NCBI RefSeq assembly: GCF_004005815.1
Contig: NZ_SACK01000005.1
Location: forward strand, 1-64,000
Source: Mucilaginibacter limnophilus
GTDB taxonomy: Bacteria; Bacteroidota; Bacteroidia; Sphingobacteriales; Sphingobacteriaceae
Direction of reading: 5' to 3'
DNA: 64,000 bases
Shown here: positions 16,551 to 26,169 of the stretch, piece by piece
How the letters are laid out: each line of letters starts with the position of its first letter
Position numbering within the stretch: position 1 is the first letter of the stretch
The notes under the pieces: model-generated
What the model saw: the letters and a program-made list of their open reading frames with translations, nothing else
Database searches by the model: none
What the model was told of the DNA's origin: nothing
Program-made: the position numbers and the translations under genes

Positions 16551-18281
16551 ATGATAAAAAAATTACTGCTGCTGTTAGTTATTCTTAAAAGTACCATCAG
16601 CTTTGCTGAAACCATTAAAACCGATGTGCTGGTTATTGGCGGCGGTGCAAGCGGCGTGGCGGCAGCTATACAAAGTTCGCGCAGCAAATTAAAAACATTA
16701 TTGATTGAACAAGGCCCCTGGCTGGGCGGCAGCATGACCTCAGGCGGTATTTGCATACTAAACGCAAATCGCGATTTTAACACAGGCATACTGGCTGAGT
16801 TCCGCCAAAATATAACTAACTTTTATAAAAAGACGCCAGGATACGACACCACTCAAAATGCCGTACTGCGGTTTGAGCCTTATACCGGCGCGGCTATATT
16901 AAAAAAGATGACTGATACGGTGAAAAACCTTACAGTTAAGTTAAACACTCCCATTCTGACCTTAAAAAAAGACGGCACAGGCTGGGAAGCAGAGATAACA
17001 GTTGACAAGGAAAAAGTCACTATAAAAGCAAAGGTATTAGTTGACGGCACTGAACTGGCCGACATGGCCACACTGGCAGGGGCTAAATTTAGTACTGATA
17101 GTTTAAATGACAATCGTCAATTGCAGCCCATTACTTTTGCTGCTATTGTTAAAGATAACGGCCGCGCTGCCGACCGTACCATTAAAAAGCCCGAAGGTTA
17201 TGATGCATCATTGTACAGCTCGCTTAAGGCTGATGAGGTAAAACAGCTGCTTAAAGAGAGCCGGATAGTGAATGACAAGTACCTGATTAACTGGAAAGCC
17301 AATGAATATCCGGTAACATTTGCTGACTTAAGCACTCAAAACCGGGTTGCCACGTTCCGAAAGGCAAGGCTACACACACTTGGATTGATTTATTACCTGC
17401 AAACGGCATTGGGTTACAAAAATTTTAGCGTTGAAGAATACCCAACGCCTGATCATCTGCCTTATATTCCATACGTACGGGAATACAAGGCAGTGAATGG
17501 TTTACTGCGTGTTATTAACGAAGATGTGGCTAAACCATACGACCGTTCATCAAAATTATATCGTACTACTATAGCCGTTACCGACGCGCAAACACCTGCC
17601 TTTGGTATTCCGCTGGGCGCAATTGTGGCAAAGGATGTCGAAAACCTGATTGTAACCGAAAAGGCGTTGTCAATTGAACGTGAAGCAAATATCAACCTTG
17701 CTGACCCTGCCGTGCAGATGACACTTGGCCAGGGTGCAGGCGCGACGGCAGCGTTTTTGGCATTTTTTAAGACAACTACAAAAAACCTACACCCGCGCAT
17801 AGTGCAGGGGGAGATTTTGGATTTCAAAGGATACATTTTCCCTGTGAGTGACGTCCCGTTTTCCGATCCTTACTGGCGGGCTGTGCAGCAGGTAACGGCA
17901 ACAGGCCTGTTAAAATGTTTTCAAAAAAATGAGGGTAAAAAGGTAAGTATTATTTTTCAACCCGATTCAACTGTTAACACCGATGAAATAAAACCCGTAT
18001 TGACTGAACTTTACACCCGTGCGTTCTTATGGTTTAACAAAACTAAACCCGGCGAAAAATTTACCGTTGGCAATCTGCTGTCGTTTATCAGCGAGATCAC
18101 GCTTAATGATCCGGAAGTTTTCACCATATCAGTACAAAAAGGGTGGAAAACGCAGTATAAGTTTACTACCGAGTTTGACCTTAACAGGCCTGTTACCCGT
18201 TACGAGTTTGCTGCCCTTGCTAATAAGTTTTTAAACCCCTTTGCCCGCCGGGTTGACATAACCGGTAAAGTGATCAATTGA
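16551..18281 (+). CDS. exported FAD-dependent oxidoreductase
   Basis: The 576-residue product has a signal peptide (hydrophobic residues 4-17, ending FAE). The Rossmann FAD site VLVIGGGASGVAAA occupies about 25-38, with LIEQGPWLGGSMTSGG soon after. This is the FAD_oxidored family found in secreted enzymes linked to sugar catabolism in Bacteroidetes. The C terminus (from about 540) reads PVTRYEFAALANKFLNP, which resembles the tail of S-layer-homology-like repeats; this may be coincidental. The substrate is unknown. The stop overlaps no gene, but a small lipoprotein-like gene starts 1 bp later at a GTG. Confidence 0.85.
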   Translation: MIKKLLLLLVILKSTISFAETIKTDVLVIGGGASGVAAAIQSSRSKLKTLLIEQGPWLGGSMTSGGICILNANRDFNTGILAEFRQNITNFYKKTPGYDTTQNAVLRFEPYTGAAILKKMTDTVKNLTVKLNTPILTLKKDGTGWEAEITVDKEKVTIKAKVLVDGTELADMATLAGAKFSTDSLNDNRQLQPITFAAIVKDNGRAADRTIKKPEGYDASLYSSLKADEVKQLLKESRIVNDKYLINWKANEYPVTFADLSTQNRVATFRKARLHTLGLIYYLQTALGYKNFSVEEYPTPDHLPYIPYVREYKAVNGLLRVINEDVAKPYDRSSKLYRTTIAVTDAQTPAFGIPLGAIVAKDVENLIVTEKALSIEREANINLADPAVQMTLGQGAGATAAFLAFFKTTTKNLHPRIVQGEILDFKGYIFPVSDVPFSDPYWRAVQQVTATGLLKCFQKNEGKKVSIIFQPDSTVNTDEIKPVLTELYTRAFLWFNKTKPGEKFTVGNLLSFISEITLNDPEVFTISVQKGWKTQYKFTTEFDLNRPVTRYEFAALANKFLNPFARRVDITGKVIN

Positions 18282-18282
18282 C

Positions 18283-18699
18283 GTGAAACAGCTACTGTTC
18301 ATACTGCTGCTATTTTGCTTCGGCTGCGCCAGAAGGAATGAAGGGTCACAGGTAAATGTAATACCGGTGAATGGCACGCTGCAAATAAGCGGCTTGGAAG
18401 ACGAAATGTTATACCGCCTAAGTCACGACACCATAGTGGAAAGGTGGTACACCCTGATGCCTGTTTACAAATTGCCTGCCGATACCACACTGAAAGATGA
18501 CCAGCCCGAACAGCGAGGCACTTATACAGTTTCAGGAAGTATTGTGCTGTTTAAACCTGATACCGCTTTTGTAAAAGATCAAAAGTATTTTCTTCGCTTT
18601 TACCGTATAAACAAGGGCGGTTCTGTTTGGGATATGCTGAAATCAAACAGCACGCGTCCGGGCATGCACCAGTATACCGACGTGATTTTTACACCCTGA
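18283..18699 (+). CDS. small putative lipoprotein
   Basis: The 138-residue product starts at GTG directly after the oxidoreductase stop. Hydrophobic residues 3-13 are followed by FGCARR, so Cys at about residue 15 could be lipidated. The rest is strand-rich and not recognised. Coupling to the oxidoreductase suggests co-expression. The strong rimP promoter begins right after its stop codon. Confidence 0.68.
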   Translation: MKQLLFILLLFCFGCARRNEGSQVNVIPVNGTLQISGLEDEMLYRLSHDTIVERWYTLMPVYKLPADTTLKDDQPEQRGTYTVSGSIVLFKPDTAFVKDQKYFLRFYRINKGGSVWDMLKSNSTRPGMHQYTDVIFTP

Positions 18700-18704
18700 A
18701 GTAC

Positions 18705-18734
18705 TTGAATAACAAATAAAAATACTTATATTTG
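18705..18734 (+). promoter_or_regulatory. strong promoter of the rimP-nusA-infB operon
   Basis: TTG (18705-18707), 19 bp, then TATATTTG (18727-18734): an exact fit to the Bacteroidetes housekeeping pattern TTG-N19-TAnnTTTG. Transcription would start at about 18741, just before the hairpin at 18747. Confidence 0.82.
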
Positions 18735-18746
18735 CATTATTAATAA

Positions 18747-18775
18747 AAAAGAGGGGGCCATTTGCCCCCTCTTTT
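18747..18775 (+). terminator. terminator-like hairpin in the rimP leader (possible attenuator)
   Basis: A 12-bp uninterrupted stem: AAAAGAGGGGGC/GCCCCCTCTTTT with loop CATTT, with the descending arm ending in TTTT. It begins about 6 nt after the predicted start site and ends 31 bp before the rimP ATG. It is shaped as an intrinsic terminator and sits inside the operon's own leader. Premature termination with read-through control is possible (inference). Alternatively it ends transcripts from the upstream lipoprotein gene. Confidence 0.7.
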
Positions 18776-18805
18776 AGTTACCAATCAAAACGGAAGACAG
18801 AATAC

Positions 18806-19270
18806 ATGAATGTTGAGCAAAGGGTTACCGAACTGGTTGAGGAAAAAATTGCCGACAAACCCGACCTGTTCCTGGTAAGTGTAAAATATAATCCGGGTGG
18901 TAAACTGGTAGTACTGGTTGATGGCGACAACGGTATCGGTATTGACAATGTGGTAGCTATAAGCCGCCACGTAGGCTTTCATCTGGAAGAAGAGAACGTT
19001 ATTGAAACGGCATACAACCTTGAAGTATCATCACCGGGTATTGATACCCCATTGAGTTTGCCGCGGCAGTACACTAAAAATGTTGGCCGTACGCTGTCCA
19101 TCAAAACCGGTGAGGGTAACAAAAGAGAAGGCAAATTACTGGCAGTAGGCAACGATGCCATAACTATTGAAGAAACTATAAGAGAAAAAGGGAAAAAGGC
19201 GCAGGTTGTAGAAAGCGTTATCCCGTTAAATCAGATAACAGAAACAAAAGTTGTAATATCATTTAAGTAA
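18806..19270 (+). CDS. rimP: ribosome maturation factor RimP
   Basis: A 154-residue protein required for 30S subunit maturation. The N-terminal domain has VDGDNGIGIDNVVAISRH, the family signature, followed by YNLEVSSPGIDTPL. The C-terminal SH3-like barrel follows with EGKLLAVGNDAITIEE. The start is ATG at 18806. It is the first gene of the conserved rimP-nusA-infB operon; nusA begins 4 bp after its stop. Confidence 0.97.
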   Translation: MNVEQRVTELVEEKIADKPDLFLVSVKYNPGGKLVVLVDGDNGIGIDNVVAISRHVGFHLEEENVIETAYNLEVSSPGIDTPLSLPRQYTKNVGRTLSIKTGEGNKREGKLLAVGNDAITIEETIREKGKKAQVVESVIPLNQITETKVVISFK

Positions 19271-19274
19271 AGAA

Positions 19275-20510
19275 ATGAGCAATATTAATTTAATTGATTC
19301 TTTTCAGGAATTCAAAGATTTCAAAAACATTGACCGCCCTACCATGATGAGCGTGCTGGAAGACGTATTCCGCAGCATGATCAGAAAAAAATATGGCACC
19401 GACGAAAATTGCGACGTTATTGTGAACACCGATAACGGTGACCTTGAAATATGGCGCACACGCCAGGTTGTTGAAGACGGTTTTAGTGAAGATGATGACC
19501 TGGAGATTGAATTAGCCGAAGCGAAAACAATAGATGAAGATTATGAAGTTGGCGACGAGCACGTTGAGCAGATAACGCTTGAAAGCTTTGGCCGCCGCGC
19601 TATATTAGCTGCACGCCAAACACTTGTATCAAAAATATTAGAGCTTGAAAAAGACGAGATATTCAAGAAATATAAAGACCGCGTAGGCGAAATTGTAACC
19701 GGTGAGGTTTACCAGGTTTGGAAAAAAGAAACTTTGGTACTTGATGATGAAGGCAACGAGCTTTTACTGCCAAAAACCGAGCAGATACCTGCCGACTACT
19801 TCAAAAAAGGTGATAATGTCAAAGCGGTGGTATCAAAAGTTGATATGATGAACAGCAACCCGAAGATCATTATTTCGCGTACTGCTCCTGAGTTTTTACA
19901 GCGCCTGTTCGAGCAGGAAGTACCGGAGATTTTTGACGGTTTGATCACCATCAAAAAGATCGTCCGCGAACCGGGTGAAAGGGCTAAAGTAGCGGTTGAA
20001 TCATACGACGACCGTATTGACCCTGTAGGTGCCTGCGTTGGTATGAAAGGTTCACGTATTCATGGTATCGTTCGTGAATTGAAGAATGAAAACATCGACG
20101 TAATAAACTTTACCAACAATATCCAGTTATATATTCAGCGTGCGCTGTCGCCTGCCAAAATCATGTCGATCAAGCTTGATGATGAAAAGAAAACAGCGGC
20201 GGTGTATCTGAAACCTGATCAGGTATCATTGGCAATCGGTCGTGGCGGACACAACATTAAACTGGCCGGTAAATTAACCGGTTATGAAATTGATGTTTAC
20301 CGTGAAGCTGATGAACTGGATGAGGATGTGGATATTGAAGAATTTTCAGACGAGATTGACAGCTGGATTCTTGATGAATTCAAGCGCGTTGGTTTAGATA
20401 CCGCTAAATCGGTATTGGCCCTTAGCGTTAACGAACTTGTAAAACGTACCGACCTTGAGGAGGAGACTATTAAGGAAGTACTATCGATTTTACAGGCCGA
20501 ATTTGAATAA
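19275..20510 (+). CDS. nusA: transcription termination/antitermination factor NusA
   Basis: The 411-residue NusA has an N-terminal RNA-polymerase-binding domain, an S1 domain (about 130-200, with VGEIVTGEVYQVWKK) and two KH domains. KH1 has GACVGMKGSRIHGIVRELK and KH2 has AIGRGGHNIKLAGKLTGY. A short acidic C terminus follows, with a helix-hairpin-like segment. The E. coli-type AR repeats are absent, as usual in Bacteroidetes. It binds nascent RNA and tunes pausing and termination, so it is a candidate to act on the leader hairpin of its own operon. Confidence 0.97.
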   Translation: MSNINLIDSFQEFKDFKNIDRPTMMSVLEDVFRSMIRKKYGTDENCDVIVNTDNGDLEIWRTRQVVEDGFSEDDDLEIELAEAKTIDEDYEVGDEHVEQITLESFGRRAILAARQTLVSKILELEKDEIFKKYKDRVGEIVTGEVYQVWKKETLVLDDEGNELLLPKTEQIPADYFKKGDNVKAVVSKVDMMNSNPKIIISRTAPEFLQRLFEQEVPEIFDGLITIKKIVREPGERAKVAVESYDDRIDPVGACVGMKGSRIHGIVRELKNENIDVINFTNNIQLYIQRALSPAKIMSIKLDDEKKTAAVYLKPDQVSLAIGRGGHNIKLAGKLTGYEIDVYREADELDEDVDIEEFSDEIDSWILDEFKRVGLDTAKSVLALSVNELVKRTDLEEETIKEVLSILQAEFE

Positions 20511-20535
20511 AATCAATTAACCGGAATTAAAATCG

Positions 20536-20543
20536 TATTTTTG
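20536..20543 (+). promoter_or_regulatory. -7 element TATTTTTG upstream of infB
   Basis: TATTTTTG fits TAnnTTTG and lies 31 bp before the infB ATG, in the 63-bp gap after nusA. No good -33 TTG lies at 19 bp. It may give extra infB transcription besides read-through. Confidence 0.4.
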
Positions 20544-20573
20544 CAAAAAGCATAGCAGAGAAAGTAATAATAA

Positions 20574-23480
20574 ATGTCAGAAGACAAAAGCATAAAATTA
20601 ATAAAAGCGGTAAAAGAGCTCAACATTGGTATGGGTACCATTGTCGATTTCCTTGCTAGCAAAGGGTATAAAGTTGAAAAGCAACCTATGGCAAAGCTGG
20701 ATAACGACATGTACACTACTTTGCTGAAAGAATTTGCCGCTGATAAGATCATTAAGGAAGAAGCAAAACAAATCAGTATCGGAAAGATACGCAAAGATGA
20801 AGTTGGGCAGGCTCCGGCGGCTGAGAAGCCGGCCGAGCCAAGGCGTTCACGCGATTTTGAGAATGAAGAAATTCTGATCAAAAATGCGGGTCAGTTCGCT
20901 TCTTCTGCACAGCCAAAGCAGCGCCCTGCTGAACCTGCTGCTGAAAACAAGCAGGAAGAACGCAGTGGTGATTTACCGGGCGTAAAGGTTGTTGGCAAGA
21001 TAGACCTTGACAGCCTTAACAAACCACAGCAGGCAAAATCTGTTGAAGAGAAGAAACCGGAACCAAAACCCGAACCTGCTGCACCGGTAGCTGAAAAGCC
21101 TGCTGCGGCACCAGTTCCTGCGCCGGAACCAACGCCACAACAACCTGCAGCGCCGATAGCCGAAAAGCCTGTTGAAAAACCGGCTGCAGCGCCACAACCA
21201 CCGGCAGAGTCAGCAGCTCCGCACGAGGAAAATGAAGTTATCCGTGCAAGAGCAAACCGCCTTAGCGGACCAAATATTGTAGGCAAGATACAATTGCCGG
21301 TAGAAGAGCCGCGCCGTAATCCGGTCGCCTCGTCATCAAACGCCAACAGTGCTGATCAGCGCCGCAAGCGCAAACGCAAGGAAGGTGGCCCTAACCCGCA
21401 GCAAGGCGGTGGCCAGGGCGGCCAGCAACAAGGTGGCGGCCAGCAAGGCGGCCAGGGCGGGCGGCCTGATTTCAGGAATAATCGTCCCGGTCAAGGCGGT
21501 GGCCGACCTGATAACAGGTTTGGCAACAACCGTAACGCTCCGCAAACTCCGAAGGAAGAACCTTCAGAAAAAGATATACAGGATCAAATTAAGGCTACAC
21601 TTGCACGCTTAAGCGGCGCAGGTAAGTCGGGCAAATTTGCCCAGCGCGCAAAATTCCGCCGTCAGAAACGTGATGATGTTGCTGCAAGTGCGGAAGAACT
21701 GGCAATGGAACAGGAGGCACAATCAAGAGTGCTTAAAGTTACCGAGTTTGTTACCGCAAACGAGCTTGCCTCGATGATGGACGTACAGGTAACGCAGATC
21801 ATTTCTACCTGTATGAGCCTGGGCATGTTCGTATCTATCAACCAGAGGCTTGATGCTGAAACACTTTCAATAGTGGCTGAAGAATTTGGTTATCAGGTTG
21901 AATTTGTAAAACCTGAAGACGAAGAAGCAAACCTTGAGGAAGAAGATAACGAAGCAGATCTGGTACCGCGTTCGCCAATTGTGACCATAATGGGCCACGT
22001 TGACCACGGTAAAACATCATTGCTCGACTTTATACGTAAATCAAACGTTATTGCAGGTGAGGCCGGCGGTATAACCCAGCACATTGGCGCGTATGAAGTA
22101 ACCCTTCCTGAAGATAAAGGAAAAATTACCTTCCTGGATACACCGGGTCACGAGGCGTTTACCGCCATGCGTGCACGTGGTGCTCAGGTAACCGATATCG
22201 TAATTATTGTTATCGCTGCTGACGATAGCGTTATGCCGCAAACCCGCGAGGCTATAAACCACGCGCAGGCTGCTGGCGCGCCTATCATCTTCGCTTTTAA
22301 CAAAATTGATAAGCCGGGCGCTAATGCGGATAAAGTGCGTGAGCAATTGGCCGGTATGAACATCCTGGTTGAAGAGTGGGGCGGTAAATATCAATCGCAG
22401 GAAATTTCTGCAAAATCAGGCCTGAACATTGATAAATTACTTGAAAAAGTATTGCTTGAGGCTGAGTTGCTTGAACTAAAAGCCAACCCGAATAAACGTG
22501 CCGTAGGTACGGTTATTGAGGCCGCTTTAGATAAAGGCCGCGGTATTGTAACTACGGTGCTTGTACAGGCCGGTACGCTTAAAGTAGGCGACCCGATACT
22601 TGCAGGTTGTTATAGCGGACGTGTAAAAGCGTTAAGCAACGAACGTGGTCAGCGTGTTGATAAGGCAGGCCCGTCTACACCGGTACAGGTGCTGGGTATG
22701 CAGGGCGCCCCAACAGCAGGCGACCGTTTTAACGCGCTTGACAGTGAAGTTGAAGCCCGTGAAATAGCTAACAAACGCCTGCAGCTGCAACGCGAACAGG
22801 GCTTGCGTACTCAAAAACATATTACGCTTGATGAGATTGGCCGCCGTTTGGCAGTTGGTAACTTTAAAGAGCTTAACATTATTGTTAAAGGTGACGTGGA
22901 CGGTTCAATTGAGGCGCTTTCTGACTCGTTGCTGAAACTATCTACCGAGCAGATACAGGTTAACATCATTTCAAAAGGTGTAGGTCAGATCTCTGAATCA
23001 GATGTGTTGCTTGCAACCGCTTCTGACGCGATTATCATCGGTTTCCAGGTACGCCCGTCAAGCGGAGCGCGTAAACTGGCCGAGCAGGAACAGATAGACA
23101 TCAGGTTGTACTCGATCATATACGATGCTATCAATGAAATTAAAGCTGCGATGGAAGGCATGCTTGCGCCTACCTTTGAAGAGAAGATTGTTGCTAATGT
23201 TGAGATACGCGAAACCTTTAAGATCAGTAAAGTTGGTACTATTGCCGGTTGTATGGTGCTTGATGGTAAGATCACCCGTAACAGCAAGATACGTATCATC
23301 CGTGATGGCGTAGTTATTTACACCGGTGAACTGGCATCATTAAAACGCTTTAAAGATGATGTTAAAGAAGTGAACCAAGGCTACGAGTGTGGTTTGAACA
23401 TTCAAAATTTCAATAACATTGAAGTTGGCGACATTGTAGAAGCCTACGAAAATGTTGAAGTGAAACGCAAATTGAACTAA
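20574..23480 (+). CDS. infB: translation initiation factor IF-2
   Basis: IF-2 is the GTPase that brings initiator tRNA to the 30S subunit. The 968-residue protein has a short N-terminal winged segment, then a long disordered stretch (about 85-330) rich in Pro, Ala, Glu, Gln and Gly, including GGQ/GG-rich repeats near 275-310. The GTPase domain starts near residue 470: G1 GHVDHGKTS at about 474-482, switch [10 protein letters not shown], and NKIDKPGAN. Domains II-IV follow and end in [21 protein letters not shown]. The low-complexity segment is normal for Bacteroidetes IF-2. A strong terminator ends the operon. Confidence 0.97.
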   Translation: MSEDKSIKLIKAVKELNIGMGTIVDFLASKGYKVEKQPMAKLDNDMYTTLLKEFAADKIIKEEAKQISIGKIRKDEVGQAPAAEKPAEPRRSRDFENEEILIKNAGQFASSAQPKQRPAEPAAENKQEERSGDLPGVKVVGKIDLDSLNKPQQAKSVEEKKPEPKPEPAAPVAEKPAAAPVPAPEPTPQQPAAPIAEKPVEKPAAAPQPPAESAAPHEENEVIRARANRLSGPNIVGKIQLPVEEPRRNPVASSSNANSADQRRKRKRKEGGPNPQQGGGQGGQQQGGGQQGGQGGRPDFRNNRPGQGGGRPDNRFGNNRNAPQTPKEEPSEKDIQDQIKATLARLSGAGKSGKFAQRAKFRRQKRDDVAASAEELAMEQEAQSRVLKVTEFVTANELASMMDVQVTQIISTCMSLGMFVSINQRLDAETLSIVAEEFGYQVEFVKPEDEEANLEEEDNEADLVPRSPIVTIMGHVDHGKTSLLDFIRKSNVIAGEAGGITQHIGAYEVTLPEDKGKITFLDTPGHEAFTAMRARGAQVTDIVIIVIAADDSVMPQTREAINHAQAAGAPIIFAFNKIDKPGANADKVREQLAGMNILVEEWGGKYQSQEISAKSGLNIDKLLEKVLLEAELLELKANPNKRAVGTVIEAALDKGRGIVTTVLVQAGTLKVGDPILAGCYSGRVKALSNERGQRVDKAGPSTPVQVLGMQGAPTAGDRFNALDSEVEAREIANKRLQLQREQGLRTQKHITLDEIGRRLAVGNFKELNIIVKGDVDGSIEALSDSLLKLSTEQIQVNIISKGVGQISESDVLLATASDAIIIGFQVRPSSGARKLAEQEQIDIRLYSIIYDAINEIKAAMEGMLAPTFEEKIVANVEIRETFKISKVGTIAGCMVLDGKITRNSKIRIIRDGVVIYTGELASLKRFKDDVKEVNQGYECGLNIQNFNNIEVGDIVEAYENVEVKRKLN

Positions 23481-23500
23481 TAGCTTAAAAGCTAAATGTT

Positions 23501-23529
23501 AAAGGCTTGCCAAACGGCAAGCCTTTTTT
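23501..23529 (+). terminator. intrinsic terminator of the rimP-nusA-infB operon
   Basis: An 11-bp perfect stem AAAGGCTTGCC/GGCAAGCCTTT with loop AAAC is followed by TTTTTT-type tailing. It lies 20 bp after the infB stop and 2 bp before the end of a convergent gene, so it may serve both. Confidence 0.92.
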
Positions 23530-23530
23530 G

Positions 23531-24139
23531 TTATTCTTTCTTCAAAATATTTTCGGCAAATACTTTCCAGTGAGGGCCCGATAAGCCGTGTCGCGCGGCA
23601 AGGCCTACAGCTACATTGCGTACTTTATCTATAAGGTTACCTTCAGTATTAGGAGTTTCGTTACGGCCAAATACACCTGCGCTAACGTGATTTTGGTAAC
23701 GTTCCGCAATAAAGGTATTGGTTGACACATGTCCAAAGAAATGCGCCGTACCGGCTTCCTGGTTTTTAGGGTTATCTACCGGGCGCACTGTTATCACAAT
23801 ATATTCTGTATCTTCACTGCTGTGTTCAGCTAATATTTCAATCCTCACCCAATCATATCCACCACCGGCAATACTACCGGGCCCGGGCATATCTATATAG
23901 AACAGGTCACCTTCTTCAGCAATTTTATAGGTTTCGTTGCCTTGGGTATCAGTTATGCCGAATTCTGACCCCAAATGCCCTACAAATTCATGCCATCCAC
24001 TTATGTTTTTCAATCTGTCTTTTACCAATTGATACAGATTATGTGCTTCTTCGGCCGTGGCACATGTAATAGTACGCTCAACATCATTGTGCTCGCCTTG
24101 CGTTTGCAGTGGAATTAATTGTATGGCTGAGGTATTCAT
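23531..24139 (-). CDS. hypothetical protein, unknown function
   Basis: The product has 202 residues from the ATG at 24137-24139. A TTG at 24163 would add MLDFEKTT, which I consider less likely. No signal peptide or membrane segment. Middle residues such as DMPGPGSIAGGGYDWVRIE and a final SGPHWKVFAENIL give it an ordered globular look. I do not recognise a family; effector-like or contractile-system proteins in Bacteroidetes sometimes share this style, but nothing nearby supports that. It is convergent with infB. Confidence 0.7.
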   Translation of the reverse strand: MNTSAIQLIPLQTQGEHNDVERTITCATAEEAHNLYQLVKDRLKNISGWHEFVGHLGSEFGITDTQGNETYKIAEEGDLFYIDMPGPGSIAGGGYDWVRIEILAEHSSEDTEYIVITVRPVDNPKNQEAGTAHFFGHVSTNTFIAERYQNHVSAGVFGRNETPNTEGNLIDKVRNVAVGLAARHGLSGPHWKVFAENILKKE

Positions 24140-24205
24140 TGTAGTTTTTTCAAAATCTAACAAATACCACCTGCAAGTGTTCAGGATTTTATTGAAAATA
24201 TATGA

Positions 24206-25498
24206 TTAGCTTCTGATAGTAAGTGACGGCTTCGATTTGCGCAACAGAAAATGCGTAATTAACCATGCAAGAATATATGCCAAACCGCAAAAAGTAAACA
24301 CCAGGTTATAGCCTGAGGTAACGTTACCAAGTGCGATATAGTAATCTAAAATATGGCCTATAATAATGGGAAAAGCCATCCCGCTTAAACAACCGGCCAT
24401 TCCCCCTATACCAATAACAGAGCTAACCGAACTTTTAGGAAAGTGATCAGACACAGAAGTGTACAGGTTGGCGCTCCAGGCCTGATGAGCAGCCGCTGCC
24501 AAACTTATCAGCGCCACAGCCTGCCAAATGTTAGTAGTGTACCTTGCAGTGATGATTGGCAATACGCATAGGGCAAATATCAGCATAGAAATTTTACGCG
24601 CTCTAAGCGGTTTCCAGCCTTTTTTAATCAGGTAGGATGACAAATATCCCCCGCCAACACTGCCTATGGTTGTAGCTGTGTAAATAACGATCAATGGTAC
24701 AGTTGGCTTTTTAAGGTCGAGCTGGAAAGTTTTTGCAAAATAATCAGGCAGCCATGTTAAAAAGAAGTACCATATTGGGTCGGTTAAAAACTTACCGGTG
24801 AAGAATGCCCATGTTTGCTTATAGCCAAAAAGTTTTCCCCAGCTTATTTTGGCATCTGCTGCTATTTCGGTAGCGGCATCGTTATTTATTAAAGCATATT
24901 CAGCTGGATCAATATTTTTCTTTCTTGATGGGATATCATAAAATTTCACCCAGAATATTAACCAAATAAAACCAATGGCGCCTGTTACAATAAAAGCCGA
25001 CTGCCAACCATACAAGCCCAATAGTAACGGTATAATCACAGGAGCTACTACAGCGCCTATGTTTGTACCTGAATTCATCACACCGGTTGCAAAAGCCCGC
25101 TCTTTTTTAGGGAACCACTCGGCAATGCTGCGTATAGCGGCAGGAAAGTTACCTGCTTCGCCCAAACCTAAAAGTCCGCGGGCTGCCATAAAACCTATTG
25201 AGCCTTTGGCAAGAGAATGCAGCATAGCGGCGATACTCCATATAGTTATCGAAAAAATGTAGCCTATTTTGGTGCCAACCCTGTCAATTATTCTGCCCGA
25301 AAGCAGCAGACCGGCGGCATAAAGCATGGTAAAAACACTATTTATGTAACCATATGTGGTATTATCCCAACCAAATTCTTTTTCCAGCGTAGGCTTAAGG
25401 AAACTTAGTACCTGCCTGTCGAGGTAATTAATGGTAGTAGCAAAAAAAAGCAGGGCAACCACTACCCATCTATAGTTGCCGATTTTAGGTTGCGTCAT
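24206..25498 (-). CDS. exuT: MFS hexuronate transporter (ExuT-like, ACS family)
   Basis: The 430-residue inner-membrane transporter has about 12 transmembrane segments in the anion:cation symporter branch of the MFS. The N-terminal NYLDRQVLSFLKP segment (after TINYLDR) and the GLLGLGEAGNFPAAIR motif are typical of ExuT/hexuronate symporters. It is the last gene of the hexuronate operon and is read 11 bp after eda. It would import galacturonate and/or glucuronate. The start is ATG at 25496-25498. Confidence 0.88.
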   Translation of the reverse strand: MTQPKIGNYRWVVVALLFFATTINYLDRQVLSFLKPTLEKEFGWDNTTYGYINSVFTMLYAAGLLLSGRIIDRVGTKIGYIFSITIWSIAAMLHSLAKGSIGFMAARGLLGLGEAGNFPAAIRSIAEWFPKKERAFATGVMNSGTNIGAVVAPVIIPLLLGLYGWQSAFIVTGAIGFIWLIFWVKFYDIPSRKKNIDPAEYALINNDAATEIAADAKISWGKLFGYKQTWAFFTGKFLTDPIWYFFLTWLPDYFAKTFQLDLKKPTVPLIVIYTATTIGSVGGGYLSSYLIKKGWKPLRARKISMLIFALCVLPIITARYTTNIWQAVALISLAAAAHQAWSANLYTSVSDHFPKSSVSSVIGIGGMAGCLSGMAFPIIIGHILDYYIALGNVTSGYNLVFTFCGLAYILAWLITHFLLRKSKPSLTIRS

Positions 25499-25509
25499 GA
25501 CAATTCAGG

Positions 25510-26169
25510 TTATTTGCAGCTTTGTATTATTTCGGTAGCAAGTATGGTATCATTATATAGTTGATCGTATAATTTATTATCCAACACCTCTTTACTAATT
25601 AGCTGACTGCCAAAACCTACAGCGCAAACCCCGGCATTAAACCAGGCAGAAATACTTTCGGTAGTAAGCTCCACACCGCCGGTTGGTACGAAGCACTGAC
25701 CCGGAAACAGCTCTTTTATAGCATTCAGAAACTTCAATCCCAGTATTGAAGCAGGGAATATCTTGATAAGTGCCGCATCGTTTTGCTGAGCGTTGAATAT
25801 CTCGGTGGGAGTCATACAACCAGGTACCCAAAGCAGGTTATGCCTGTGCACTGTTTTACCCACTTCAGCATTTATTATAGGCGATACAATAAAATCGGCG
25901 CCTGCCGCCATAAAAGCTTCGGCTTCGGTAACTGTTTTTACCGTACCGGCACCTATGTATAAGCCAGGCAATTCAATCTGCTGTGCTTTTTTTATTACTG
26001 TAAAATTGTCGAGAGCAGCTTCACCCCTATTGGTATACTCAATTACCCGTACACCGGCCTTGTATAGTGTCCTGACTACCTCTAAGCTAACCTGCTCATC
26101 TTCATAAAAAAACAACGGCAGCATGCCTTGTGCTATAATACCGTCGAGTACCTGCTCTTTCTTACTCAT
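25510..26169 (-). CDS. eda: 2-dehydro-3-deoxyphosphogluconate aldolase (KDPG/KHG aldolase)
   Basis: The 219-residue class I aldolase cleaves KDPG to pyruvate and glyceraldehyde 3-phosphate. The Schiff-base Lys is in LIKIFPAS (Lys136). The catalytic Glu is in RVIEYTNRG (Glu44), and GAGTVKTVTEAEAF and VPTGGVELTTESI are the other phosphate/substrate loops. Its start (26169) overlaps the kdgK stop by 8 bp, which indicates translational coupling. It is the final catabolic step of this operon. Confidence 0.94.
   Translation of the reverse strand: MSKKEQVLDGIIAQGMLPLFFYEDEQVSLEVVRTLYKAGVRVIEYTNRGEAALDNFTVIKKAQQIELPGLYIGAGTVKTVTEAEAFMAAGADFIVSPIINAEVGKTVHRHNLLWVPGCMTPTEIFNAQQNDAALIKIFPASILGLKFLNAIKELFPGQCFVPTGGVELTTESISAWFNAGVCAVGFGSQLISKEVLDNKLYDQLYNDTILATEIIQSCK

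Noticed and set aside
20891..21346. 151-codon antisense ORF over the low-complexity part of infB
   Set aside because: Gly/Ser/Ala-rich reflection of Pro/Ala/Glu repeats.
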